Below are positions 42,316 through 50,479 of a stretch of 64,000 nucleotides of DNA, piece by piece (positions within the stretch are counted from its first letter, which is position 1; each line of letters starts with the position of its first letter). Both the position numbers and the translations under genes were made by a program. Where the stretch lies: positions 1,674,001 to 1,738,000 of the forward strand of contig NZ_CP083663.1 of NCBI RefSeq assembly GCF_020097815.1, written 5' to 3'. Source of the stretch: Haloprofundus salinisoli. GTDB taxonomy: Archaea > Halobacteriota > Halobacteria > Halobacteriales > Haloferacaceae. A model generated the notes under the pieces. That model was given only the letters and a program-made list of their open reading frames with translations, had not been told where the DNA came from and made no database searches.

Positions 42316-43662
42316 TTATCTGAAGAACTCGTCGCGCTCGAACGGTTCGTCCTCGCCCTCGACGGCCAGCACGTCCAGGGCGGTGACGACGGCGGAGACG
42401 CCGAGCAGTTCGGCCAGACTGGGTTCGGTCCGGCCGTCGTCGCCGGAGACGAGTTCCTTGATGTAGAGGCCGCCCTCGCCGTGGATTTCGACCGTCGCGT
42501 GGCGGTCGTCGACGCGCTCGGCGCTCGCGTCGTAGACGTGGCGCGTCCGGGTGAGGTTCGCGCGTCGGTGGTCGACCCGCTGGGGCGTGTACTGTTCGAT
42601 AGTCGCTCCGACGAGCGTCTCGACGGCCTCCGAGAGCGCCTCTTCGCTCACGTCGGCGTCGAACTCGACTTCGGCGCGGTAGGTCTTGCTCGCGTCCAGC
42701 CCCTTCACCCGTTCGACCATGCCGTGTTCGGCGAGGCGAAGCCCCTCGACTTCGACTTTTCCGCCGGCGAAGGCGTTGATGTCGCCTTCGAGACGGTCGA
42801 CGTCGACGTCGCGGCGTCGCGGTTCCTTCACCTCGATGACGAACGGTCGACCCGTCCCGAGCATCAGCGCGTCGACGTCCTCGCGGCCTGCGCCGTGAAA
42901 CAGCGCTTCGACGCCGTCCATCACGTCCAAGACGACGGGTGCGCTCAGTCCCTCGACGCTGTCCTCGTAGAGGTAGCCGCTACCGCCGCAGTGGTCGCAG
43001 GGCTGTCTCCCCTGTCGGCCGCTGCCGTCGCACTCGCGGCACGGCCACTCCGTCTGCGGGATGTCGCGGACGAGTTTCCGATAGCGGCCGTAGACGAACG
43101 CCGAGTTCACCTCCGTCTCGACGGTGTCCGACTCGATGTCGAGGACGAACTGGACGTCGGGTCGCCGAAAGTCGACGACGGTATCGGTGAGGCGGCCGAC
43201 GCGCTTGCCGACCTCGCGGTTGAACTCCGACTTGAACGGCTCCCCGGCGTCCTCCGGGAGACCGGCCATCTCTCGAAGCAACGCCTCGTTCTCCTCGACG
43301 AGCGGCGGCGTTCGGGTGCCGACCTGATACGTCTCGAACTCGACGGCTTCGCCCTCGCTGCCGTCGACACCGCGGGACGCGCTCCCGCGAGCATCGCGCT
43401 CGCTCCGCTCGCCCTCAACTGTCGCGGCGGCGCGTTCGGCCCACTCGTCGAACTGTCCGCAGAGTCCCTCACAGACCCAGCAGTCGGCGGGGTCGACGTC
43501 CTCGGGTTCTTCGTCGTCTTCCAGCGCCGCGGCGACGCGGAGCGACCGGCCGCGTTCGCCGTTGGTGAGTCCGTAGCTTCGGTCGGCGAACACCCGGCCC
43601 AGACAGGCGTCGCAGAGCGGCCCGCCCTCGGTCAGCGCGCGCGCGTCGTCGAGGATTCCCAT
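42316..43662 (-). CDS. pus10: tRNA pseudouridine synthase Pus10
   Basis: The 448-residue enzyme makes pseudouridine 54 and 55 in the archaeal T loop. The N-terminus has paired cysteines ('PLCDACLGRVFADRSYG' and 'DCWVCEGLCGQ'), then a THUMP-like region, two CxxCxGxG zinc motifs ('CRECDGSG', 'CDHCGGSG') inserted near residue 230, and the catalytic block 'DVDALMLGTGRPFVIEVKEP' near 275. The CxxCxGxG pair looks like a DnaJ-type zinc finger and is an added element relative to minimal Pus10. The ATG at 43662 opens the first Cys motif. Confidence 0.93.
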   Translation of the reverse strand: MGILDDARALTEGGPLCDACLGRVFADRSYGLTNGERGRSLRVAAALEDDEEPEDVDPADCWVCEGLCGQFDEWAERAAATVEGERSERDARGSASRGVDGSEGEAVEFETYQVGTRTPPLVEENEALLREMAGLPEDAGEPFKSEFNREVGKRVGRLTDTVVDFRRPDVQFVLDIESDTVETEVNSAFVYGRYRKLVRDIPQTEWPCRECDGSGRQGRQPCDHCGGSGYLYEDSVEGLSAPVVLDVMDGVEALFHGAGREDVDALMLGTGRPFVIEVKEPRRRDVDVDRLEGDINAFAGGKVEVEGLRLAEHGMVERVKGLDASKTYRAEVEFDADVSEEALSEAVETLVGATIEQYTPQRVDHRRANLTRTRHVYDASAERVDDRHATVEIHGEGGLYIKELVSGDDGRTEPSLAELLGVSAVVTALDVLAVEGEDEPFERDEFFR

Positions 43663-43856
43663 GGCGTGTACTCGTGTCGGCGCTCCTTTCCGTCTTGCTA
43701 TTCGGCGGCCGACCGGTTCCGGCGGGCGCCTCCGGTGACCGCCCGGCGACTCGAACGGTCGTTCAGGATGTATCACGGTCCCGGATGAACCGCGGTACCA
43801 CGGCTGCGAGAAGCTTCTTGTGCCCCCGTCCGCTACGCCCGCCACCACCTATCGGA

Positions 43857-44843
43857 ATGAGCCGCTATCGAAATCTCGCGTTGTTCCTAACGCTCTCGGT
43901 CATCTGGGGTACTGCCTACGTCGCAATCGACGCCGGTCTGGCGACGCTGCCGCCGGTGCTGTTCGCCGCGCTCCGCTACGACGTCGCGGGCGCGGCGCTG
44001 TTCGCCTTCGCGCTCGCCCGCAGCGACCGCTGGCGGCCGCGCACGCTCGACGAGTGGCGACTCGTCGCCGTCGGCGGCCTGTTAGTCATCGGACTGAACT
44101 TCGCGTTTCTCTTCTCGGGCCAGCGCTACGTCGGCGGCTCCATCGCCGCTATCGTCGCCAGCACCGCGCCCGTGCTGACGCCGCTTTTCGCCCGCTTCCT
44201 GCTCCCCGACGAGGCGCTCGACCGCCGAGGCGTCGTCGGCGTTCTCCTCGGTCTGGCGGGCGTCGTCGTCGTCGCTACCGGCGGGAGCACGCTCGGCGGC
44301 GACCTCCTCGGCGTCGTCCTGCTCGCGCTGGCGGCGCTGAGCTTCGCGCTCGGTACCGTCCTGACCGAGCGCTACGACGCGCCGCTGTCTCTGGTACCGA
44401 CGCAGGCGTGGATGATGCTCGTCGGTGCGGCGTTCCTCCACGCGGTCAGCGGGCTGCTCGGCGAGACGCCGCCGTTGTCGGTGACGTGGACGCCGACCGC
44501 GTTCGCCGCGCTCGCGTATCTCTCGCTCGTCTCCAGCGCCGTCGGCTACGTGCTCTACTTCGACCTGCTCGCCCAGCTCGGCGCCGTCGAGATCAGCCTC
44601 GTGAAGTACGTCGTCCCCGTCGTCACCGCGCTCGTCGGGTGGGCGATACTCGGCGAGTCGCTCGCCGCCGACACCGTCGCGGGCTTCGCGCTCATCGTCG
44701 GCGGCTTCGCGCTCCTGAAGGGCGGCGACGCCTTCGACGAGGTGGTCCGGGTGCAGGCGCACATCGGTCGCGGTTACGACGCCGAGAACGTCTACATCCC
44801 CGACAGCAGCGCGCGTCGTGAAGCGGCGTTCGGCGACGACTGA
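43857..44843 (+). CDS. EamA/DMT family transporter
   Basis: The 328-residue protein has ten transmembrane segments in two EamA repeats ('ALFLTLSVIWGTAYVAIDAGL' and 'LGVVLLALAALSFALGTVLTERYD'), then a hydrophilic C-terminal tail of about 45 residues ('FDEVVRVQAHIGRGYDAENVYIP'). It is the second DMT exporter in the window (the other at 16234). Substrate unknown. The ATG at 43857 precedes the first helix; the frame is open further upstream over the pus10 promoter. Confidence 0.88.
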   Translation: MSRYRNLALFLTLSVIWGTAYVAIDAGLATLPPVLFAALRYDVAGAALFAFALARSDRWRPRTLDEWRLVAVGGLLVIGLNFAFLFSGQRYVGGSIAAIVASTAPVLTPLFARFLLPDEALDRRGVVGVLLGLAGVVVVATGGSTLGGDLLGVVLLALAALSFALGTVLTERYDAPLSLVPTQAWMMLVGAAFLHAVSGLLGETPPLSVTWTPTAFAALAYLSLVSSAVGYVLYFDLLAQLGAVEISLVKYVVPVVTALVGWAILGESLAADTVAGFALIVGGFALLKGGDAFDEVVRVQAHIGRGYDAENVYIPDSSARREAAFGDD

Positions 44844-44869
44844 GACGGGTCTGATCGGGTTGCCGAGTT

Positions 44870-45430
44870 TTAGAAGAGTCGCCCGACCAACCACAGCACC
44901 GCCAGCGTCGACGCCGCGCCCAGTACGAGCAGCAGGACGAACAGGCCTCCGACGACGACCGTGAAGAACCGCCGGTCTCTCGCTCCTGCCCGCGGGTCGT
45001 CGCGGCGCGCTTCCGCGAGTGCGACGTTTCTGGCGTTCGCCTTCCAGGCTGCATCAAATACGTCGCCGACGACCGGAACCGAGCCGACGACGGCGTCGAC
45101 GGCGAGGTTGAACAGCATCCGAAGCACCGTCACCTTCGGCACGCCCAGATAGGCGGCCTCGGCGACGATGTACGCCGACACCGCGGTGATGGGCACGTCG
45201 CCGACGACGGGAACCAGGCCCACTATCGGGTCGAGGCCGATTCGGTAGCTCGTCCCAGGGATGTGGATCGAGTTGTCGAGGAGGCGACCGAGGCGTCGTA
45301 GCCGCTGGAGCGTTTCCGCGCGTTCGGCGACTCGCCCCGCCGATTCGAGGCCGGTCGCACTGTCTGGGCTGTCTGCGCCGCTCGCCGTCTCGACTACCTC
45401 GGTGTGGTCTGTCTCCTCCGAATCGCGCAC
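44870..45430 (-). CDS. DUF4112 family membrane protein
   Basis: The 186-residue protein has a helical N-terminal half and a DUF4112 core: 'LGRLLDNSIHIPGTSYRIGLDPIVGLVPVVGDVPITAVSAYIVAEAAYLGVP' then 'VDAVVGSVPVVGDVFDAAWKAN', followed by a C-terminal helix. The duplicated 'PVVGD' motifs are characteristic. The function is unknown. The start is a GTG at 45430. Its upstream side is the tRNA-like element at 45517. Confidence 0.88.
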   Translation of the reverse strand: MRDSEETDHTEVVETASGADSPDSATGLESAGRVAERAETLQRLRRLGRLLDNSIHIPGTSYRIGLDPIVGLVPVVGDVPITAVSAYIVAEAAYLGVPKVTVLRMLFNLAVDAVVGSVPVVGDVFDAAWKANARNVALAEARRDDPRAGARDRRFFTVVVGGLFVLLLVLGAASTLAVLWLVGRLF

Positions 45431-45516
45431 ATCACCCGTTCAGCGGCGAACGGCAAAACGTCTCGGCGGTCGACGCAGGGGGAGACGCGGCGTCGCGGTC
45501 GGAGATACGGAGAAGG

Positions 45517-45586
45517 CTCTCCGATGGGAGTCGAACCCACCTCCGCCGGTGCCGACCGGCGTGTCCCACCAGTGGACCGCGGAGAG
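45517..45586 (-). tRNA. tRNA-like cloverleaf with abnormal anticodon loop (possibly degenerate)
   Basis: On the minus strand: a perfect 7-bp acceptor stem (CTCTCCG/CGGAGAG), a D arm GTCC-loop-GGAC resembling glycine tRNAs, a 5-bp anticodon stem (CGCCG/CGGCG) with an 8-nt loop GTCGGCAC, and a T arm GTGGG-TTCGACT-CCCAT with the invariant TTCGA. The 8-nt loop, C1-G72 end and 3-nt variable region are not normal. If T33 is the first T of the loop, the triplet would read CGG. No CCA is encoded. It may be an inactive copy or a tRNA-like RNA. Confidence 0.5.
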
Positions 45587-45610
45587 TGCGCGCCGAGGAC
45601 GGGAGCGCAC

Positions 45611-45952
45611 TCACGCGTCGCGGACATCGCGCACCTCCGAGGCGACCGACGCCTGTTTGACGCCGAAACTGTCCAGTAACTGGGCTTCCAGTGCGGCGGC
45701 GTCTCGACGGGCCGCCGCGCCCTCGTCGGCGTCCGCGTCGAGTTCGACGACGAGCGTCGTGCGGACCTCGACCGTCAGGTCGTTCAGACCGGGTTGGAGG
45801 CCGCGGAGTTCGAACTCGTCGACGCTCGTCACGCCGTCTAGCTTTCGCAGTCGCTCGCGGACGGCCGTCCGGAGGTCACCGGAGGCGTCCCGCGAGACGA
45901 ACACCGTCAGGTCGGCGTCAGCCGACACGGGGGGCAGTTTCTGCACTGACAT
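45611..45952 (-). CDS. Hypothetical protein between two tRNA-like elements
   Basis: A 113-residue soluble, acidic protein: 'DLTVFVSRDASGDLRTAVRERLRKLDGVTSVDEFEL', a central 'LTVEVRTTLVVELDADADEGAAARRDAAALEAQLLDSFG' and a short tail. The beta-alpha-beta pattern could be a ferredoxin-like fold. I do not recognise it. On the minus strand the ATG at 45952 begins 3 nt after the end of the upstream tRNA-like element and the stop is 24 nt before the next one. If the upstream element were cut like a tRNA, the mRNA would be left almost leaderless. Confidence 0.65.
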   Translation of the reverse strand: MSVQKLPPVSADADLTVFVSRDASGDLRTAVRERLRKLDGVTSVDEFELRGLQPGLNDLTVEVRTTLVVELDADADEGAAARRDAAALEAQLLDSFGVKQASVASEVRDVRDA

Positions 45953-45955
45953 GAG

Positions 45956-46021
45956 GGGGTCGGGAGGGAGTCGATTCCTCACCTGTCCGCGGACCGCTCT
46001 GCCGCTTGAGCTACCGACCCC
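45956..46021 (-). other. Second tRNA-like element lacking an anticodon loop
   Basis: On the minus strand: a perfect 7-bp acceptor stem (GGGGTCG/CGACCCC), TA at positions 8-9, a standard D arm GCTC-loop-GAGC, then GTCCGCGGAC, which is self-complementary and leaves no room for an anticodon loop, and a T arm with ATCGACT in place of TTCGA. Total length is 66 nt, about 7-10 short of a real tRNA. It is best seen as a truncated tRNA relic or a tRNA-like structure. Confidence 0.45.
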
Positions 46022-46573
46022 ACCGCGCGACGCGGTGGCTTCGGTCGAAAACGACTCGTCACGACGGCGAGCGAGGCGCGTGGTGAGTCGTCGGAGAGTC
46101 CGCCGCGCGGGGCGACGGGTCCGAACGAGACGCGCGCGTCGCTGCCGTCTGAAATCGCCGGAGAATGAACCGTGGGGTTCGACTCCGACGACCGCGCAGG
46201 GTACGCAGACGCCGGAGGCGTCGCGTGCTTACGCGATGACGGAGTCGAACCGACCGTACGGCTTGGATGGGCCAGACCCAGTTCCGGCGCAGTTGCCGGC
46301 GGACACACCAAGCAGCGTCCGCTCTGTGGCGGGAGCGGGCGACGTGGTGTGCTGGGTTTGGCTGAGCATCGTTCACCGTGCCCGCTTCTGCGGGCGCTTA
46401 CGAGACACGTCACGCGGTCAATACATAAACGTTATCGATGTATGCCACAAGTTACCATAAAATTCCGATCCCGCACGGAGTTCGTATTGTGACTCGTGCC
46501 ACTTCCCGACTCTCGCGCCTGCGCGCGAAGGGCTTAGGCGCGGTCGGCCCCTACAGACAGTCGGAGAGATATC
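46022..46573. other. Structured noncoding region before the flavoprotein gene
   Basis: 552 nt with no acceptable ORF. It contains, in order: hairpin CCACCGCG/CGCGGTGG (46020-46038) beside the tRNA-like element; a 12-bp inverted repeat GGTTCGACTCCG/CGGAGTCGAACC (46176-46187 and 46240-46251) enclosing two small hairpins; a GCTTGG/CCAAGC stem (46261-46266, 46308-46313) enclosing two more; GCCCGC/GCGGGC (46380-46395); and an AT-rich ATACAT/ATGTAT repeat (46421-46443) that reads TTTATGTATTG on the minus strand, a possible promoter for leftward transcription. A GGAGAGAT site at 46562 serves the next gene. Confidence 0.5.
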
Positions 46574-48430
46574 ATGATTCCAACACCTCCGACGGACCCG
46601 TCCGACGCGGACGGCGACGTCCCCGAGTACGAGGAAGTACGCGTGCCCGTGCTGGTCATCGGCGCGGGGGCCGCGGGCGCGCGGACGGCCATCGAACTGG
46701 CCGAACGCGGCGTCGAGAGCCTCGTCATCGGGAAGCGGCCGCACGGCGACGCGCACACGACGTGGGCCGCCGGCGGCATCAACGCGGCGCTGGGGAGCCT
46801 CGACGAAGAGGACGACTGGCGAATCCACGCCGCCGACACCTACGACGAAGGCCACTTCGTCAACGACCCCAATGCGGTCGAGCTGACGGCGAAACAGATG
46901 CCCGACCGCATCGGCGAACTCGACGAGTGGGGCATGCCGTTCAACCGGACCGAGGACGGCAAAATCGACCAGCGCTACTTCGGCGCGCAGTCGTTTCGAC
47001 GAACCTGCTTCGTCGGCGACCGGACCGGCGAGGCGATGCTGGAGACGCTCGTCTCCAAGGCCCGAGAGCTCGAAATCCCGTACCGCGAGAACGTGATGGT
47101 GACGCGCCTGCTGTCGGACGGTTCGCGCGTTTACGGTGCGGTCGCCTACGACATGGAGGACGGTCACTTCATCCTCTTCGAGGCGAACCACGTCGTGCTC
47201 GCCGCGGGTGGCTACTCGGCGCTGTACGACCGCCACTCCTCGCGCGACGAGGAGAACAACGGTGACGGGCCGGCGCTGGCCTACGGGGCCGGCGCGGACT
47301 TGCTCGACCTGGAGTTCGTCCAGTTCCACCCGACGGGGATGGTTCAGGACCCCGACTGGGACGAGAATTGGTCGGGCCGTCTCGTCACCGAGGCGGTCCG
47401 CGGCGAGGGCGGGCGACTGCTTAACGCCGAGGTTCCCGCGAACGAAGCGAGCGGGAGCACGGGAGAGGGTGACTCTCCCGGAGGCGAGCGCTTCATGGAG
47501 GAGTACTCGCCGACACAGATGGAACTCGACGCCCGCGATGTGGTCGCCCGCGCCATCGCCCAGGAGGTCAGAGAGGGCCGCGGTACCGAGAACGACGGCG
47601 TCTACCTCGACATCTCACACCGCGAGCGCGAGTTCATCGAGGAGCGACTGCCGAAGATGTACGAACGCTTTCAGAGCCTGGGAATCGACCTCGCCGAGGA
47701 GGCGGTCGAAGTCGCGCCGACGGCGCACTACTCGATGGGCGGCGTCGACATCGACTTCCGGACGGGGAAGACGCGCATCGAGCGCCTCTACGCGGTCGGT
47801 GAGACCGTCGCGGGCGTCCACGGCGCGAATCGACTCGGTGGCAACTCGCTCGCGGAGACGGTCGCCATCGGCAAACTTGTCGGCGAGCACGTCGCCGACG
47901 CGTTCGCGGATGCGAACGACGCCGACCCGTCACTGCCCGCCGGGATGCGGACGCTCGCCGAACGCGAGTTCCGCGCGCTCGCAGAACTCACCGAGAGCGA
48001 CGGCGACACGCCACCCGCCGAGTTGCTCGCCGAACTCCGCGCGCTGATGGAAGACCACGCGGGCATCTTGCGCGACGGGGAATCGCTGGACGACGGATTG
48101 GAGAAACTCGCCGCAGTCAGTGAAAAGACGGCCGACCTTTGCCTCGACGGCGACCGAACGAGTCGCGCCTTCGAGGACGCCGTCGACCTCTCGTTCATGC
48201 TCGTCGTCGCCGAAGGCGTCCTCCGGTCGGCGCTTCGCCGCACGGAGTCGCGCGGGGCGCACTACCGAACCGACTACCCCGAGAAACGCGACGAGTGGCG
48301 CAAGAACGTCCTCGTCCACCGCGCCGACACCGGCATGGAACTCCGAACCCGCGCCGTCGGTCTGCCGAGCGAAGCGGTTCAGCGGGCTATCGACGAAGGT
48401 CACGAACTGGAGTACCATCACCTCGAATAA
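46574..48430 (+). CDS. FAD-dependent oxidoreductase of the SdhA/FrdA/NadB family
   Basis: The 618-residue flavoprotein has the dinucleotide-binding motif VIGAGAAGARTAIELAERG (residues about 28-46), the FAD-contacting 'HTTWAAGGINAALG' near 60, the substrate-side 'FHPTGM' near 255, 'GVHGANRLGGNSLAETV' near 415 and a C-terminal helical domain. It resembles L-aspartate oxidase and the succinate dehydrogenase flavoprotein; no sdhB/C/D or nadA/C gene is adjacent, so its physiological substrate is uncertain. The ribosome-binding site GGAGAGAT ends a few nt before the ATG. Confidence 0.88.
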   Translation: MIPTPPTDPSDADGDVPEYEEVRVPVLVIGAGAAGARTAIELAERGVESLVIGKRPHGDAHTTWAAGGINAALGSLDEEDDWRIHAADTYDEGHFVNDPNAVELTAKQMPDRIGELDEWGMPFNRTEDGKIDQRYFGAQSFRRTCFVGDRTGEAMLETLVSKARELEIPYRENVMVTRLLSDGSRVYGAVAYDMEDGHFILFEANHVVLAAGGYSALYDRHSSRDEENNGDGPALAYGAGADLLDLEFVQFHPTGMVQDPDWDENWSGRLVTEAVRGEGGRLLNAEVPANEASGSTGEGDSPGGERFMEEYSPTQMELDARDVVARAIAQEVREGRGTENDGVYLDISHREREFIEERLPKMYERFQSLGIDLAEEAVEVAPTAHYSMGGVDIDFRTGKTRIERLYAVGETVAGVHGANRLGGNSLAETVAIGKLVGEHVADAFADANDADPSLPAGMRTLAEREFRALAELTESDGDTPPAELLAELRALMEDHAGILRDGESLDDGLEKLAAVSEKTADLCLDGDRTSRAFEDAVDLSFMLVVAEGVLRSALRRTESRGAHYRTDYPEKRDEWRKNVLVHRADTGMELRTRAVGLPSEAVQRAIDEGHELEYHHLE

Positions 48431-48639
48431 TCGACTTCAGAACGACTGGCGTCGGTGAGCCACACCGACGCTGGACTCTCGCCCACCGCTGATTTTCGCT
48501 GTCTTCGCTGACGCACCCTCTCTTCGACACACCCCTCTACGACACACCGTCACCCTCACTCGTTTCGTGAGCGACGATAGCATACATCGTTGCTTCCTCG
48601 TTCGCTGTCCTTAATCCCGTTCGTCGCCGACGACCGACA

Positions 48640-49650
48640 ATGACTGCCGCCATCGAAGTCCGCGACCTGCGGAAGCGGTACGAGGGAGTACAGGCGCTCG
48701 ACGGGGTGTCGCTCACCGTGCCCGAGGGCTCGTTTTTCGGTCTGTTGGGCCCAAACGGCGCGGGAAAGACGACGTTCATCTCGATTCTCGTCGGGCTCGT
48801 CCGCAAGAGCGGCGGCACCGCGGAAGTGTTCGGCCACGACGTCGAAGCGGACTACCGCGAGGCGAGAGACGCCATCGGTCTCGCTCCGCAGGAGTTCAAC
48901 GTCGACCGCTTCTTCCCCATCCGGGAGGTGCTGGAACACAAGGCCGGCTACCACGGTATCCCCGCCGACGAGGCGCGCGAGCGCGCCGACGAGGTGCTCA
49001 AGCGCGTCGGCATCTACGAGAAACGCGACACGCGCTTCGACTGGCTCTCGGGTGGGATGAAACGGCGGTTCGTGCTGGCGCGGGCGCTCATCACCGACCC
49101 CGACTTACTCATCCTCGACGAACCGACCGCGGGCGTCGACGTCCAACTCCGCCACGACCTCTGGGAGCTCATCACCGAACTCAACGACCAGGGAACGACG
49201 ATTCTGCTCACGACTCACTACATCGAGGAGGCCGAACGCCTCTGTGACGAGGTGGCGATTCTCGACGCCGGGAGCATCGTCGCCGTCGACAGCCCCGAGG
49301 ACCTAATGGACCGCGGCGCGGACCGCATCGAGATCCAACTGCGCAACCCGCCCGCCGAGGCACCGACGCTCGCCGCCGGAGCGGGGAACGTCGAGGACGT
49401 TGCGCTCGAAGGCGACCGCCTCGTCGTCACCGCGCGACAGGGCGGACTGGTCGCGCCGGACGTCGTCCGCGAACTCGACCGCGAGGGCTTCGAGATACTC
49501 GATCTCGAAATCTCTCGCACGTCGCTCGAAGAGGTGTTTGTCGAGATGACGCGCGGCGAGGAGACCGTCGGCGACGACGGGGAGAAAGAGCCGGAACGGG
49601 CGGCCGCGGCGGCTCCGGGCGCGTCCGGCGGGACAGGAGGTGACCGCTGA
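48640..49650 (+). CDS. ABC transporter ATP-binding protein
   Basis: The 336-residue ATPase has Walker A GPNGAGKT near residue 35, the signature 'WLSGGMKRRFVLARALI' near 140, Walker B 'LLILDEPTAGVD' and the switch 'LLTTHYIEEAERLCDEVAIL'. A DUF4162-like C-terminal region (about 225-300) and an acidic/Ala-rich tail follow. It is of the DrrA/ABC-2 exporter class. Its stop overlaps the permease start by 1 nt. Confidence 0.95.
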   Translation: MTAAIEVRDLRKRYEGVQALDGVSLTVPEGSFFGLLGPNGAGKTTFISILVGLVRKSGGTAEVFGHDVEADYREARDAIGLAPQEFNVDRFFPIREVLEHKAGYHGIPADEARERADEVLKRVGIYEKRDTRFDWLSGGMKRRFVLARALITDPDLLILDEPTAGVDVQLRHDLWELITELNDQGTTILLTTHYIEEAERLCDEVAILDAGSIVAVDSPEDLMDRGADRIEIQLRNPPAEAPTLAAGAGNVEDVALEGDRLVVTARQGGLVAPDVVRELDREGFEILDLEISRTSLEEVFVEMTRGEETVGDDGEKEPERAAAAAPGASGGTGGDR

Positions 49651-50420
49651 TGGCGGTGTTCCCGACGGGATTCAAGACGCTGACGCGCCGCGAGATTCTG
49701 CGGTTCGTTCGGCGTCCCCGGAACACGTTCGTCCCGCCGCTCATCACGAACGTCCTGTACTTCTCGGTGTTCGGCGTCATCCTCGGCGACCGGGTGGGCC
49801 AAATCGCGGGCGTCCCGTACATCCTGTTCATCTTGCCCGGCCTCGTGGTGCTGGGAGCCATCTCGAACGCCTTCGAGAACGGCTCGTTCTCCATCTTCCA
49901 CGGTCGGTGGAACGAGTACATCCACGAGACGCTCACCTCGCCGCTGTCGTACTCGCAGATGGTGTGGGCGTACACGATTTCGAGCGCGCTCCGCGGCGTC
50001 ATCGTCGGCGTCATCATCTCGGCGGTCGGCGCGGTGTTCACGAGCGTCGGCGTCGAACGGCCGCTGTATCTCGTTGCCTTCGCCGTCGTCGTCACGGTGC
50101 TGTTCGCCAGTTTCGGCATCGTCGGCGGCCTCTGGGCCGACGACTTCGACGACCTGACGATGATGAACCAGTTCATCCTCAGACCCCTGGTGTTCTTCGG
50201 CGGCGTGTTCTACGCGCTGGAAAACCTCCCCGAGGGACCGCTGCAGACTGCGACGCTCCTGAATCCGATGTTCTACATGGTCGACGGCGTCCGCTACGGT
50301 TTCTTGGGCACCTCGGAGGTCAACCCGAATCTCTCGCTCGGGGTACTGACGCTGATGGCGGCGGCGATGGTCGGCGTCAACACCGTGCTGTTCAAGCGCG
50401 GCTACGGACTGACAGACTGA
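49650..50420 (+). CDS. ABC-2 type transporter permease
   Basis: The 256-residue protein has six transmembrane segments and the ABC-2 pattern 'LIKR'-like start ('TGFKTLTRREILRFVRRPRNTFVPPLITNVLYFSVF') and 'LRPLVFFGGVFYALENLPEGP'. It forms the membrane part of the exporter with the preceding ATPase; the cargo (drug, lipid or polysaccharide) is unknown. A strong AGGAGGTGACC ribosome-binding site sits inside the end of the ATPase gene. Confidence 0.93.
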   Translation: MAVFPTGFKTLTRREILRFVRRPRNTFVPPLITNVLYFSVFGVILGDRVGQIAGVPYILFILPGLVVLGAISNAFENGSFSIFHGRWNEYIHETLTSPLSYSQMVWAYTISSALRGVIVGVIISAVGAVFTSVGVERPLYLVAFAVVVTVLFASFGIVGGLWADDFDDLTMMNQFILRPLVFFGGVFYALENLPEGPLQTATLLNPMFYMVDGVRYGFLGTSEVNPNLSLGVLTLMAAAMVGVNTVLFKRGYGLTD

Positions 50421-50479
50421 CGAGCGTCCGCGACGAGGAGTCTATTTTATCTGTCGCTACTCCGAACAGACGCGCAGTC

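Noticed and set aside
45517-45586. Ordinary proline tRNA reading CGG
   Set aside because: The anticodon loop has 8 nt, the 1-72 pair is C-G and the body does not resemble haloarchaeal proline tRNAs; kept only as tRNA-like.
45261-46460. 399-codon plus-strand ORF over the tRNA-like region
   Set aside because: Product is Arg/Ser/Thr/Pro rich, crosses the tRNA-like elements and the start region of DUF4112, and lacks any domain.
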